Assembly: GCA_024760545.1 (NCBI GenBank)
Contig: CP060501.1
Coordinates: 2,393,501-2,457,500, forward strand
Direction: 5' to 3'
DNA from: Nitrospira sp.
GTDB taxonomy: Bacteria > Nitrospirota > Nitrospiria > Nitrospirales > Nitrospiraceae
Length of the DNA stretch: 64,000 nucleotides
The notes under the pieces are model-generated. The model saw nothing but the letters and a program-made list of their open reading frames with translations. It made no database searches and was not told the origin of the DNA. Below are positions 17,833-26,784 of the stretch, piece after piece; the first letter of the stretch is position 1, and every line of letters begins with the position of its first letter. The position numbers and the translations under genes are program-made.

Positions 17833-18360
17833 TCAGACCTTTAAATTGGCCTTGACCTGTTCCGGTTGAGTCACAAACACACGCTTTTGCATGATGCGCT
17901 CTTGCAGCTTCAGAATACCGTCCAAGAGAGCCTCTGGAGTCGGAGGGCAGCCGGGCACATAGATGTCGACGGGAATGAACCGATCGACCCCCTGCACAAC
18001 GGGATAGCTGTCGTAGATGTTCCCGGAAGTGGCACAGGACCCCATCGCAATTACATACTTGGGTTCCGGCATTTGGTCGTAGATTTTTCGAATCACCGGC
18101 GCCATCCGACGACACACCGTACCGGCAACGATCATCAAATCCGACTGCCGCGGAGAACCCCGAAATACTCCCGCCCCGAACCGGTCCATGTCGTACCGCG
18201 AGGAGACAGCCGCCATCATCTCGATGGCACAGCAGGCAAGTCCGAAGGTCATAGGCCAGAGAGAGCCCTTCCTGGCCCAGTTGACGGCCTTTTCCAGAGA
18301 CCCTGTAATGACGTCAGGAGCCCCGTCTTTGTCATGGCGTCCCAGTTGGATCAGTCCCAT
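17833..18360 (-). CDS. nuoB: NADH-quinone oxidoreductase subunit B
   Basis: The subunit that holds cluster N2, the last Fe-S centre before quinone. Cys ligands are seen in [19 protein letters not shown] and [10 protein letters not shown] chose ATG at 18360: TGAGGG lies about 5 bases ahead and the protein then begins [13 protein letters not shown]. An in-frame start at 18402 would overlap nuoA and add 14 unlikely residues. The length is about 175 residues. Confidence 0.95.
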   Translation of the reverse strand: MGLIQLGRHDKDGAPDVITGSLEKAVNWARKGSLWPMTFGLACCAIEMMAAVSSRYDMDRFGAGVFRGSPRQSDLMIVAGTVCRRMAPVIRKIYDQMPEPKYVIAMGSCATSGNIYDSYPVVQGVDRFIPVDIYVPGCPPTPEALLDGILKLQERIMQKRVFVTQPEQVKANLKV

Positions 18361-18367
18361 ACAACCC

Positions 18368-18751
18368 TCAGTCCCATTCCAATGCGCCTTTTCGCCAGGC
18401 ATACACGTACGCCACGATGAACAGCCCGATAAAGATCAGCATTTCGATCAGCCCAATCACCCCGATCTTGGTGAAGACCACCGCCCACGGGTAGAGAAAG
18501 ATGACTTCGATATCGAAGATGACAAACAACATCGCAAAAATGTAGTACCGAACAGGGAACGGCATACGGGCGTCAGAAAATGGTTCGGATCCGCATTCGT
18601 AGGTCGATAACTTTTCAGGTTCTGGGTACCTGGGCTGCACAAAATAACTGATGAGCAAGGTCAACACTCCAAAAACCAGCGTCACGAAGATAAACAGAAA
18701 GACCGGGAAAAATCGTGTCAGATACTCGAAAAGAATTTCGGTTCCGCTCAT
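18368..18751 (-). CDS. nuoA: NADH-quinone oxidoreductase subunit A
   Basis: A 127-residue protein with three transmembrane helices, the first gene of the complex I operon. The conserved loop [12 protein letters not shown] (ND3-type, with the cysteine near the quinone cavity) is present, as is the helix [13 protein letters not shown]. The operon promoter must lie in the 18752-19222 region upstream. Confidence 0.95.
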   Translation of the reverse strand: MSGTEILFEYLTRFFPVFLFIFVTLVFGVLTLLISYFVQPRYPEPEKLSTYECGSEPFSDARMPFPVRYYIFAMLFVIFDIEVIFLYPWAVVFTKIGVIGLIEMLIFIGLFIVAYVYAWRKGALEWD

Positions 18752-19222
18752 TTACTTTTGTCTCACAAGGCATTGACCTGGAAAGGGTATTCTAAATCTG
18801 ACAGGTGGAATCTTAGTGCCCTGCTCTCGGGGATAGCAAGCGAACAAAGGACCTAATTTCAGCCGACCCGAAAGCCCTAGGTATGACGGTCTGAGAGTGG
18901 TGTGACGGTTGAGTGGTGAGGCTCTTCCTCTCGCTCGCAACCTGGCATGGAGCCAGGGGTCACTGCTGCGTTGTCGCTCGCCCTAACGGGAGGATTGGGA
19001 CTCTCCCATTCTAGTTCCAAGGGAGAAAGCGCTTTGATCTTCCGTCGCCGATGGATCTGTGTTTCGAGTCGTCCCTTCTCACGGAACGGCTCGAGACGCT
19101 GCCCCCCTTTTTCATGACCATTCATGGCTGAGCCAATATTCCTCCGGACAGACATGCGCAGGCTCATACGTTAACACCGGCAGGAAATGCTCGTCAAACT
19201 CGTGCCAATCAAGCTCAAATTC
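18752..19222. other. Divergent intergenic region between nuoA and the OmpA-family gene
   Basis: About 470 bases with no gene I can support. It must carry the leftward nuo promoter. On the minus strand TTGCTA near 18835 and CTAAGAT near 18810 are weak -35/-10 candidates, not convincing enough to call. A 96-residue frame at 18877-19167 has no recognisable features. Confidence 0.5.
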
Positions 19223-19250
19223 TTGACAACACAGCGCCTTTTGCTATGGT
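19223..19250 (+). promoter_or_regulatory. Putative sigma-70-type promoter for the OmpA-family gene
   Basis: TTGACA at 19223-19228, a 16-base spacer, then TATGGT at 19245-19250. The ATG follows 35 bases later with AAAAGGA as ribosome binding site. The -35 is a perfect consensus and the -10 matches four of six bases. Confidence 0.5.
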
Positions 19251-19285
19251 TTTTAAGTAGCACTAGCTCGAAAAGGAATCTATCT

Positions 19286-20839
19286 ATGAAAACCTTGACG
19301 TCTCTGATCTTGGTTCTGTGTTCGGGCATCGGCCTTTCGATGGATAACGCACTCGCACAAACCCCAGACCTCGATTCCGTCAGGGTTACCGATGGCGCGC
19401 TTGCCTTTTCCACCGGCGCCATCCAGAAAAGCTCCCCCATCGATGGAACCGTGAACTTGATCACAGGTGATAATCAATCTTCGGGCAATCGAATGCTTCT
19501 GGGTAAGCGGGATTCCCTCTACCTGAAACTGAATAACCCGGCAGAGGTAGCCGTTGGCGACCTCTTTACCGTGTACAGGCGGGTTCGCAAGGTATTCCAT
19601 CCCGTGACCAGGGAATACCTGGGTTTTGTCGTGAATCGTTCGGCGGTCGTGAAGGTGACTGCCGCTGACCACGCCCTCACAACCGCAGAGGCTGTTCTCA
19701 GCTACGGACCGATTTCCCCTGGAGACCCGGTCGCGCGGTTTGTTCCTCCGACCACAGACGTAGACATGAACCCCGTGTCGGACGTGTCCGACCTCGAGGG
19801 CATGATCGTCGAACTTCAGGCCGACCGGCCGATGACACTGGTTTCACAATACAATGTCGTATACCTGGATCGAGGAAGGGAAGATGGACTCAAGACCGGC
19901 GATCTTATAGATATCCACCGTCATAGCGCCGGACTCCCTCCACGAAAGATCGGCCAACTCAAGGTGCTGTCGACGGAACCACATACGGCAGCCGCGAAAG
20001 TTCTCAAGGCCAACACCCGTGTCATGAAAGGGGATCGGTTCAAGCTCGTGGGACATTCTGCACTCACCATTCCGCCCGTCGCCGCGATCCCGGCATCACC
20101 CGCACCCCAGGCCAGTGAAACAGTCCCGGCCGATCTGATAGCCAGCAGACTGAAAGTGCAAGATGCGTCCGGACAAAGCCGTCTCAACCTTGGGGAACTA
20201 GCCAAATTCCTGCACTACGACTCTGGGGACGCAGCCATTACATACGAGAGTTACAAAGTTCTTGATCAGTTGATCGAATACTTGCGTACTAGCGGAGACA
20301 CGAGGATGATCCGAATCGAAGGTCATACGGATAGTGTGGAGATCGGCCCTTCGCTCAAGTCGCGGTATCCCAGCAATTGGGAGTTGTCCAGAGTGCGCGC
20401 AAACGGTGTTCTCCGCTATCTCGTGGAGAAGGGCGGCGTGGACTCGGCCCGGATCAGCGCGGTGGGACTCGGCGATACCAAGCCGACCGCCACGAATGCG
20501 GTCGAGGAAGGCCGCACCAAGAATCGGCGTGTGGAGATTGTTCTCCATACCTCCGAAAGTGGTCCCCCGGCCTCCAAGCTTGATGTTCAGACTCACGTGC
20601 CACCGCTGGGGGCCAATCCCTCCAGTTTGAGCGCACGAGATAGTAGCGACCAGCCGTTCACCCCTGCTTCGGATACGGGTGGTTCCCTTAGCCGGGGGAC
20701 CTTGTCCGTGGGCGATTCTTCGCAGGCTTCCGTCAAGGACGGGTCGGGTGCCACCAATGCGAGTGGCTCTATTTCGACAGAGATCAACAAACAAGACACT
20801 CCTCAGCAGCAACCAGGCACCGGGACACCTACGGAGTAG
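19286..20839 (+). CDS. OmpA-family outer-membrane/peptidoglycan-binding protein
   Basis: A 517-residue envelope protein. ATG at 19286 has AAAAGGA upstream and gives a clean signal peptide (MKTLTSLILVL...ALAQ); starts further upstream are not needed. A central region of about 250 residues contains two related beta-rich segments (DSLYLKLNNPAEVAVGDLFTV and VVYLDRGREDGLKTGDLIDI). The OmpA/MotB-like peptidoglycan-binding domain shows IRIEGHTDS, NWELSRVRANGVLRYL and RTKNRRVEIVL. The last 80 residues are Ser/Pro/Thr-rich and disordered. It probably tethers an envelope structure to peptidoglycan. Confidence 0.88.
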   Translation: MKTLTSLILVLCSGIGLSMDNALAQTPDLDSVRVTDGALAFSTGAIQKSSPIDGTVNLITGDNQSSGNRMLLGKRDSLYLKLNNPAEVAVGDLFTVYRRVRKVFHPVTREYLGFVVNRSAVVKVTAADHALTTAEAVLSYGPISPGDPVARFVPPTTDVDMNPVSDVSDLEGMIVELQADRPMTLVSQYNVVYLDRGREDGLKTGDLIDIHRHSAGLPPRKIGQLKVLSTEPHTAAAKVLKANTRVMKGDRFKLVGHSALTIPPVAAIPASPAPQASETVPADLIASRLKVQDASGQSRLNLGELAKFLHYDSGDAAITYESYKVLDQLIEYLRTSGDTRMIRIEGHTDSVEIGPSLKSRYPSNWELSRVRANGVLRYLVEKGGVDSARISAVGLGDTKPTATNAVEEGRTKNRRVEIVLHTSESGPPASKLDVQTHVPPLGANPSSLSARDSSDQPFTPASDTGGSLSRGTLSVGDSSQASVKDGSGATNASGSISTEINKQDTPQQQPGTGTPTE

Positions 20840-20974
20840 GATCAATCGATTTTAAGTGAGATTCACCTACATCCGAGTTCCCCTCACTCTTCGCCCTCGC
20901 TCACCGGAACTTTCCTGACCAAGGATACCGGTATACTCGGTGTCCTTCATATTCCCACACTGTTAGAATGCGGC

Positions 20975-23245
20975 ATGGGTTTGGATAGTCCCTCGAGCCT
21001 CCTTCGTCGAACGGAGGCATTGTATGCTGACGTCATCGTTCCTCGTCATATTGCTAAGGCATTCACGTATCTCGTGCCTCCCACCTTGACCAGAACCCTT
21101 GAAATAGGAAGCCGTGTACTGGTGCCGTTTGGACGAGTGGTGCTGGAAGGGGTCGTGATCTCGTTGAGCAATCACCTTTCCGTCGAGATGAAGGGCGGTG
21201 TCCTCAAAGAAGTCCGCTCGCTCGTTCAGGACGGACAAGATTCGACACTCCCTCCCGGACTGCTCGAACTATCCCGCAAGATTGCAACCTACTACGTTGC
21301 ACCCTGGGGTCAGTGTCTCCGGCTTGTATTTCCGCCGACGGCAATAAAGAAAACCTCACCTACACGATACGTTGCCACCCAGCAGGGTCACGAGGCATTG
21401 GCGACCGAGAGTTGCCCCGATCTCCTGGCGCCGACTCTCAGGCGAATTGCACGACGAGCTACGGGAATATCGTCGTCTACTCTTCAACCGACTCGTCAGC
21501 GCGCCGCCTCGCGGACGATCGATGCCCTCATCAAAAAGTCGTGGATAACGCTCGTGCCTTCAAACAACGCCGAGATCGGTCCACCAAAGCGGCGTGGGAA
21601 ACTCGTGGCGGACGAACAGGATCGCAGAACGCCGATGCAGACTCTTCTGCCTACAGAAAAGCTTCCTGAGGTGGATTCTTCCTGGGAAACTCACGTTGCC
21701 CATTGTCTGCAAAGTCACCGCATGAGGAAAATCGTTCTTCATGCTCCATGGCAGCATCGAATCAGAAGGCTTGCCGACGCCATTCAACAGACGCACGCAA
21801 TGGAGCGGTCTACCATTGTTCTCTGCGGCGAGATAGCGAGGGCGGTGTGGTTGAAAAACCTGCTCTCAACTCTCACGGGACTTCCGATTACTCTCGCATA
21901 CTCATCTTCAAGATTCGACCGATGGCAACCGGGGCAAGGACCCACTCCATCGATTGTCGTGGGGACCCGCTCAGCTGTCTTTGCCCCTCTTCGATCCATC
22001 GGACTGATTTGGGTAGACGGAGAGGAAGATCCGGCGCTCAAAGAACCTCAAGAGCCCCGTTATCATGCCCGGGAGGTGGCTGGTTTGCGAGCTGAAAGTG
22101 AGCAGGCGCTCCTTGTCCTCGCATCGGCTCATCCATCCCTTGAGTCGCGGTTCGACACCGCAGCCGAGATGTATCACGTTCCACAAGATGATAGTCCGCA
22201 GCCTCACATTGAGCTCGTCGACCTCCGCAATGAACCAAGAGGAACCTTGCTCAGCCAAAAACTCATCTTGGCGATGCGGGAAGCGCTCGAGAACCATGCC
22301 AAGATCCTGTTGTTTCTCAATAGGAAAGGTTATGCCAGAACCCTGGTGTGCCGAGACTGCGGCTGGGTGCCCCGCTGCCCCTCCTGTGCTGTGCCGCTCA
22401 CATATTACCGGGAAGCCGGCAGCCTGACATGTCGCTACTGTGGGTGCGCGGATGGGTTGCCGGATGTCTGCCCCTTGTGCCGTGCATCTCGTGTGAATCC
22501 CCTTGGAGACGGTACTGAGAGGGTTGAAGCCGAAGCTCATCGCTTGTTTCCACATGCCCGGCTTGTGCGGCTCGATGGCGATACACTCGGCCGTCCTACT
22601 TCCGCTCGTTCTCTATGGGAACGTGTGAGATCAGGGGCCTGGGATATTCTGATTGGGACGCAAGCCTTGTTTGGCCGGGAGCCACTGCCTCAGCAGGAAT
22701 TGGTCGGGATCCTTCAAGCAGATTCCGGGTTACACGTTTCAGACTTTCGAGCAGCGGAACGGACCTATCACCTGCTGGTGGATGCCGTAAGCCTGGCCCG
22801 TCCGGCATCCGCCGGGGGTCGAGTCATCTTACAGACGCGGCTCCCGGCACATCATGCCGTGCAGGCCGTGCTATCAGCAAATCCTGGTCAGTTCTATGAT
22901 GAAGAATTCACTGCGCGTCAGCTACTGAATTATCCGCCAGTCTGTCACTTGGCCGATCTTTCGATCACCGGAAAAGACGCGAAGATTGTCGAAGAAGCGG
23001 CCAAGCACTGGGGCGCGGAGCTTGGACAACCTGCCTGCAATCAGGAGCCTGTCGTCGTGTTAGGGCCGGTGCCGGCAATAAGCGGGCGGCCCTCCGGTCA
23101 TCATCACCATCGCATGCTGGTCAAAGCGACCGATCTCGGTATACTCAGTCGCAGGATCCATGACTCTGTCCAGCACATGGAGCGAGAGTATCACAAGGGA
23201 CGGATCAAATTTACCGTCGACGTCGATCCAGTTGAGACTGGATAG
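20975..23245 (+). CDS. priA: PriA-like primosomal protein N' with eroded helicase motifs
   Basis: A 756-residue protein collinear with PriA, the replication-restart loader. The N-terminal 3'-DNA-binding domain (YADVIVPRHIAKAFTYLVP) and the zinc-binding module (C459, C462, C468, C471, C486, C489, C499, C502) are intact. The helicase motifs are not. The Walker A region (expected GVTGSGKT) reads LHAPWQHRI at 255-263. DEEH is DGEED (348-352). Motif V reads ILIGTQALFGREPLP instead of the usual AKG-x-FP form. The arginine-finger motif VI, normally VAGRAGR, reads DAVSLARPAS (603-612). Surrounding blocks such as PRYHAREVAG and DFRAAERTYHLL are preserved, so the frame is real and under selection. It probably acts as a loader without ATPase activity. 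Confidence 0.9.
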   Translation: MGLDSPSSLLRRTEALYADVIVPRHIAKAFTYLVPPTLTRTLEIGSRVLVPFGRVVLEGVVISLSNHLSVEMKGGVLKEVRSLVQDGQDSTLPPGLLELSRKIATYYVAPWGQCLRLVFPPTAIKKTSPTRYVATQQGHEALATESCPDLLAPTLRRIARRATGISSSTLQPTRQRAASRTIDALIKKSWITLVPSNNAEIGPPKRRGKLVADEQDRRTPMQTLLPTEKLPEVDSSWETHVAHCLQSHRMRKIVLHAPWQHRIRRLADAIQQTHAMERSTIVLCGEIARAVWLKNLLSTLTGLPITLAYSSSRFDRWQPGQGPTPSIVVGTRSAVFAPLRSIGLIWVDGEEDPALKEPQEPRYHAREVAGLRAESEQALLVLASAHPSLESRFDTAAEMYHVPQDDSPQPHIELVDLRNEPRGTLLSQKLILAMREALENHAKILLFLNRKGYARTLVCRDCGWVPRCPSCAVPLTYYREAGSLTCRYCGCADGLPDVCPLCRASRVNPLGDGTERVEAEAHRLFPHARLVRLDGDTLGRPTSARSLWERVRSGAWDILIGTQALFGREPLPQQELVGILQADSGLHVSDFRAAERTYHLLVDAVSLARPASAGGRVILQTRLPAHHAVQAVLSANPGQFYDEEFTARQLLNYPPVCHLADLSITGKDAKIVEEAAKHWGAELGQPACNQEPVVVLGPVPAISGRPSGHHHHRMLVKATDLGILSRRIHDSVQHMEREYHKGRIKFTVDVDPVETG

Positions 23246-23247
23246 CG

Positions 23248-23670
23248 TTACACGACTTTCTTTTTCTTGGTTGCCCGGGACGTCGGCACTGCTGCTGATT
23301 TCTCTCCGGACAGACCCTGACGCTCCCTGCGTGCTCGGCTGAACAGCCCATAAGAAAACGAGACCCAAAACACCGATGAAAAGAGACCCAACACCACGGC
23401 TGAAAGAATCGTCCCCATCTCGGCTTCAGGAAGTGCGTCCGAAGTGCCCTTCATTTGAATCATCAACACCAATGGCCAAGCAAAGCTCTCCAGGCCGAGC
23501 AACAAGGTCGACCATGCCCATATTTCCGTGATCGATTCCGCCTTCAACCATAGAAACACCCCTACGACCAAGCCCCATCCAAGCACGAGGAATGGAGACA
23601 CGGTTCCCCAGATGAGCCAGAACCCGACGACGGTAACCAGAGTCCCAAGAAACAGGTTGAGGAGTCTCAT
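23248..23670 (-). CDS. Small integral membrane protein of unknown function
   Basis: A 140-residue protein with four predicted transmembrane segments (about residues 5-21, 26-42, 51-72 and 88-110) and a basic cytoplasmic tail ending KKKKVV. No family is recognised. It converges with priA, the two stop codons being only 2 bases apart. Confidence 0.6.
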   Translation of the reverse strand: MRLLNLFLGTLVTVVGFWLIWGTVSPFLVLGWGLVVGVFLWLKAESITEIWAWSTLLLGLESFAWPLVLMIQMKGTSDALPEAEMGTILSAVVLGLFSSVFWVSFSYGLFSRARRERQGLSGEKSAAVPTSRATKKKKVV

Positions 23671-23762
23671 GACAAGGATGAGGACAAAACAAGGGGGAGA
23701 GTCTGACGGGACCGTGATGTGATGTCAATGGGAAGAAAGGGGGAATCTGCGCGGCAGACCGT

Positions 23763-24134
23763 TTAGGGGATCATTTCCTCAGCAACCGTGTCTAGAAGAA
23801 CCTTCAGCTCGAATGGTTTCTGAAGAGTCCGTCGAGCTCCAAGCATCTTTGCGACATCCAAGAAATTGAGGACGCCGATCGCTTCGCTTCCGCCTGTCAT
23901 GGCAATGACACGAGAATTAGGAAACTCCCGCCGAAGCCTCATGATACCCTCTAATCCATCTTGGTCGGGCATGAGAATATCCATGATGACAAGATCGGCC
24001 GATCTGGCCCGATACCGTTCGAGTCCCTCTTTCCCATCACGAGCCTCCTCAACCTCATAGCCTGCCTGCTCCAGAGCTTCCCGTATGAGCTGGCGAACCT
24101 GGTCTTGATCATCAACGACGAGGACCGACGGCAT
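23763..24134 (-). CDS. Single-domain response regulator (receiver only)
   Basis: A 123-residue CheY-like receiver with D8/D9 acidic pocket, phospho-acceptor Asp in LVIMDILMPDQDG and Lys in LQKPF. Its start lies inside the end of the upstream PAS protein (23-base overlap). That protein has a histidine phospho-acceptor domain but no ATPase domain, so the pair looks like a hybrid sensor missing its catalytic domain. The phosphate source is unknown. Confidence 0.88.
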   Translation of the reverse strand: MPSVLVVDDQDQVRQLIREALEQAGYEVEEARDGKEGLERYRARSADLVIMDILMPDQDGLEGIMRLRREFPNSRVIAMTGGSEAIGVLNFLDVAKMLGARRTLQKPFELKVLLDTVAEEMIP

Positions 24135-25974
24135 CCGACACCTCTATCTGTAACAGCGATGGTTCCTGATCAACATGCGTCGGCGGAGCGGCGGATACCG
24201 GATACGGCAAGGAGCGTGTCATGCTTCGGCGAATCTGCTGCGCCAGCTCGCGGGCTTTTCGCCCCGCCGTGATGACCTGTCCGATATGGCGATGAGCTTT
24301 GCTCTCGGTCGGAATCAATGCCAGTGCCAACTCACTAAAGCCCAGTACGGCCGTAAGACTGTTGTTAAACTCGTGCGCCATAGCGCCGGCCAATGGATTG
24401 ACCGGCCCCATCTCGACAATCGTGACTAAGAACGACGTTCCTGACGACAGATGGATGGGATGAAAGGCGACCTCGATCGGGAATTCCGAGCCGTCCTTTC
24501 GAACTCCGTGCAATTCCAGACCTGCCTCCCTACTGCTCGATGAAGAGGTTGAACGGCTATTGGCACGGAGGTCCTGCTGCCACACACGACCTCGTGTAGA
24601 CAGTAAGCATTCAACAGGCCGGCCCAACAACTCCTCACGAACATAGCCGAACATGTGCTCGATCTTCCCGTTGACCAAGGAAATAGTTCCGTCGTGGTGA
24701 ACCATGAGCATGCCGCTGGGGACCGATTCCATGGCGGTCTTGAATTGAAGCTCTCGCTCCTCTGCCATAGTCACGACGAGCTTGTAGTCTGTGATGTCTT
24801 CAATGGTTCCAGACATCCGAATCGCCTGGTCTGTTGAATCTCGCATGAGGACTCCGCGGCAGCGGATAAACCGAATATCGCCCCTGGGCTGGATGATTCT
24901 GCACTCGATGTCGTATGGACGATCCGAGCTGAGCGTCTCCTCGACGAGGGTGCGAACACGATCACAGTCCTCCGGATGAAGGGCCTTCTTAAAGGTTTCA
25001 TATGTCGTCGGCACCGAACCGGGCTCATACCCAAAGATGCGGTATTGCTCGGCCGACCATACCTCCGCACCGTGGCCGAGACCCCACGCCCAATGATTCA
25101 TTTCAGCAATCGCAGGCGCTTGTCCTAGGGGATTGTGAACGTGAGGACCTTGGATGTCAGTCCGCTTCCGGCAAGACAGGTCCGAGAAACAGACTAGGAA
25201 CGACGCGCTTCCATCCCACATGATTGGAACTGCCGACAACTCCACATCAACGGCCTGTCCGTCAAGACGCAGGAATCGCGTTTCAAGCGTCTTGTTCGAA
25301 TAACTTGACGCCTCTATCTGCACCATCAATGGTCGTGCGACCTCCTGAGAGTCGCAATGGATGATGTCACAAAAGTGTTTTCCAATAAGCTGTTCGGCCG
25401 ACGAGGCTCCGAGAATCTTCAGACCGGTCCTGTTGACATATGCGACCCTTGTCTCGGTCGTTACCAACATTCCTTCTGAGGCGAGATCACACAGGAAGGT
25501 CGGGGAAGGCATCTTGTGCAGATCCGCCTCCAGCTGCCGGATGTGTGACACATCACTCATCACCCAGATGACCGACGTCAGCCGTCCCGCCTGATCCACC
25601 ACCGGAGTCAGCGTCACCTCATTCCAAAACGACGTGCCGTTTTTACGGTAGTGGCGCAGAGACACTCGGCAGGCACTTCCGTCTTGAAGAGCCAACGCGA
25701 GCTTTTCTATCGAAGCTCGATCGGTATCCGGCCCACTCAAGATCGCCGTCGTTTGACCGACTATCTCGCGTTCAGCGAAGCCGGTCAGTATGAGAAAGGC
25801 GGGATTGACATAGACGACGGGATGGTGTGGAAACGTCGCATCCGTCACCAGTACGCCGCAATTCGTCGCCGCAATGACCCGTGACTTCAAGACATTTTCG
25901 CGGCGATGTCGAATTGCTATCCAAAGAGAGGCGCTCAGAAGGAGGATCAACCCTAGGAAGAGACCAGCAGTCAT
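24112..25974 (-). CDS. Membrane PAS sensor with HisKA domain but no ATP-binding domain
   Basis: About 620 residues. I prefer ATG at 25974, with GGAGG nine bases ahead, over the TTG at 25983. One N-terminal transmembrane helix is followed by four PAS domains. The first resembles a LOV-type PAS but lacks the photoactive cysteine (GQTTAIL where GRNCRFL is expected). The third has the WSAEQYRIFGYEPG signature of PAS_3. A HisKA-like segment follows with His534 in AMAHEFNNSLTAVLG. Only about 86 residues remain after this histidine, and no N-box, DxGxG or GTGLGL is present, so HATPase_c is absent. It overlaps a receiver gene by 23 bases. Confidence 0.85.
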   Translation of the reverse strand: MTAGLFLGLILLLSASLWIAIRHRRENVLKSRVIAATNCGVLVTDATFPHHPVVYVNPAFLILTGFAEREIVGQTTAILSGPDTDRASIEKLALALQDGSACRVSLRHYRKNGTSFWNEVTLTPVVDQAGRLTSVIWVMSDVSHIRQLEADLHKMPSPTFLCDLASEGMLVTTETRVAYVNRTGLKILGASSAEQLIGKHFCDIIHCDSQEVARPLMVQIEASSYSNKTLETRFLRLDGQAVDVELSAVPIMWDGSASFLVCFSDLSCRKRTDIQGPHVHNPLGQAPAIAEMNHWAWGLGHGAEVWSAEQYRIFGYEPGSVPTTYETFKKALHPEDCDRVRTLVEETLSSDRPYDIECRIIQPRGDIRFIRCRGVLMRDSTDQAIRMSGTIEDITDYKLVVTMAEERELQFKTAMESVPSGMLMVHHDGTISLVNGKIEHMFGYVREELLGRPVECLLSTRGRVWQQDLRANSRSTSSSSSREAGLELHGVRKDGSEFPIEVAFHPIHLSSGTSFLVTIVEMGPVNPLAGAMAHEFNNSLTAVLGFSELALALIPTESKAHRHIGQVITAGRKARELAQQIRRSMTRSLPYPVSAAPPTHVDQEPSLLQIEVSDAVGPRR

Positions 25975-26127
25975 GTGGGACAACCTCCGGTCTGCGTGTA
26001 TAGAGTTGTTACGAATCCGAATAAACTGAGGTAAGTCTATAGAAATCCGGGAGGAATGCCCAGATATGAACGTTATTTACAGGCTAGAATTTTGCCCCTA
26101 GAAATGGTAGAGCCGAATGCTGTCGGG

Positions 26128-26784
26128 CTATCCTTGCCGTTTCACGAAGAAGGCAGCCGCTTGCGCGCGCCGCGTGATGCGGAGCTTCTGAAACACGTTC
26201 GCCAAATAGTTCTTGACGGTCTTGTCGCTGAGGCCCAGAGCAACTGCGATTTCCTTGTTGGTCTTCCCCTCGGCTACCAGTGCGACAACCCGTTCTTCCT
26301 GAGACGACAGCTGATCTGAGCCCGGAGTCGCCGGCAGATCGTGCAGTCCTCTCAGCCACCGCAGCGCCCGTTCTGTCACACCGGAATCCAAGATCGATTG
26401 GCCCCTGGCGACCGAACGGATCGCTTCCAGCAAGCCCGGTGAGTCGATTTCCTTCAGGACGTAACCATGCGCCCCGGCGAGTACTGCAGCGAGAACGGAA
26501 TCATCGTCGGCGTAGGATGTCAGGAAAATCACCCGTGTGCCCGGCAGCGCTCCGAGAATCTCTCGGCACGCATCAACCCCGGAGCCGTCGGGGAGACGGA
26601 CATCCATCAAGACCACGTCAGGCTTCAGCTTCTGCGTTTGCTGGACCGCCTCAGCCATCGTGCCCGCTTCCCCCACCACAGTGACACCTTGGGTTTGGCC
26701 AAGTACCGTCCGAAGCCCCACGCGAATGACTTCATGATCGTCGACGAGCAACACTCGAATGGTGTGAGTTTTAGTTGTGAGCAT
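26128..26784 (-). CDS. NarL/FixJ-family response regulator
   Basis: A 218-residue transcription factor. The receiver has VLLVDDHEVIRVGLR, phospho-acceptor in VVLMDVRLPDGSG, and Lys in YVLKEIDS. The LuxR-type helix-turn-helix is at the C-terminus (SSQEERVVALVAEGKTNKEIA and LSDKTVKNYLANVFQKL). ATG at 26784 overlaps the end of the giant HisKA_3 kinase by 14 bases, so it is very probably that kinase's partner. A longer in-frame start at 26943 would only translate the kinase overlap. The repeated element upstream of both giant kinases is a candidate target. Confidence 0.92.
   Translation of the reverse strand: MLTTKTHTIRVLLVDDHEVIRVGLRTVLGQTQGVTVVGEAGTMAEAVQQTQKLKPDVVLMDVRLPDGSGVDACREILGALPGTRVIFLTSYADDDSVLAAVLAGAHGYVLKEIDSPGLLEAIRSVARGQSILDSGVTERALRWLRGLHDLPATPGSDQLSSQEERVVALVAEGKTNKEIAVALGLSDKTVKNYLANVFQKLRITRRAQAAAFFVKRQG

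Noticed and set aside
18877-19167. Possible 96-residue gene upstream of nuoA
   Set aside because: No ribosome binding site, no recognisable motif and unusual composition; the region is better read as promoter DNA.
25600-25974. LOV photoreceptor domain in the first PAS of the PAS-HisKA protein
   Set aside because: The segment resembles LOV-type PAS, but the flavin-adduct cysteine motif is absent (GQTTAIL), so no photochemistry can be claimed.
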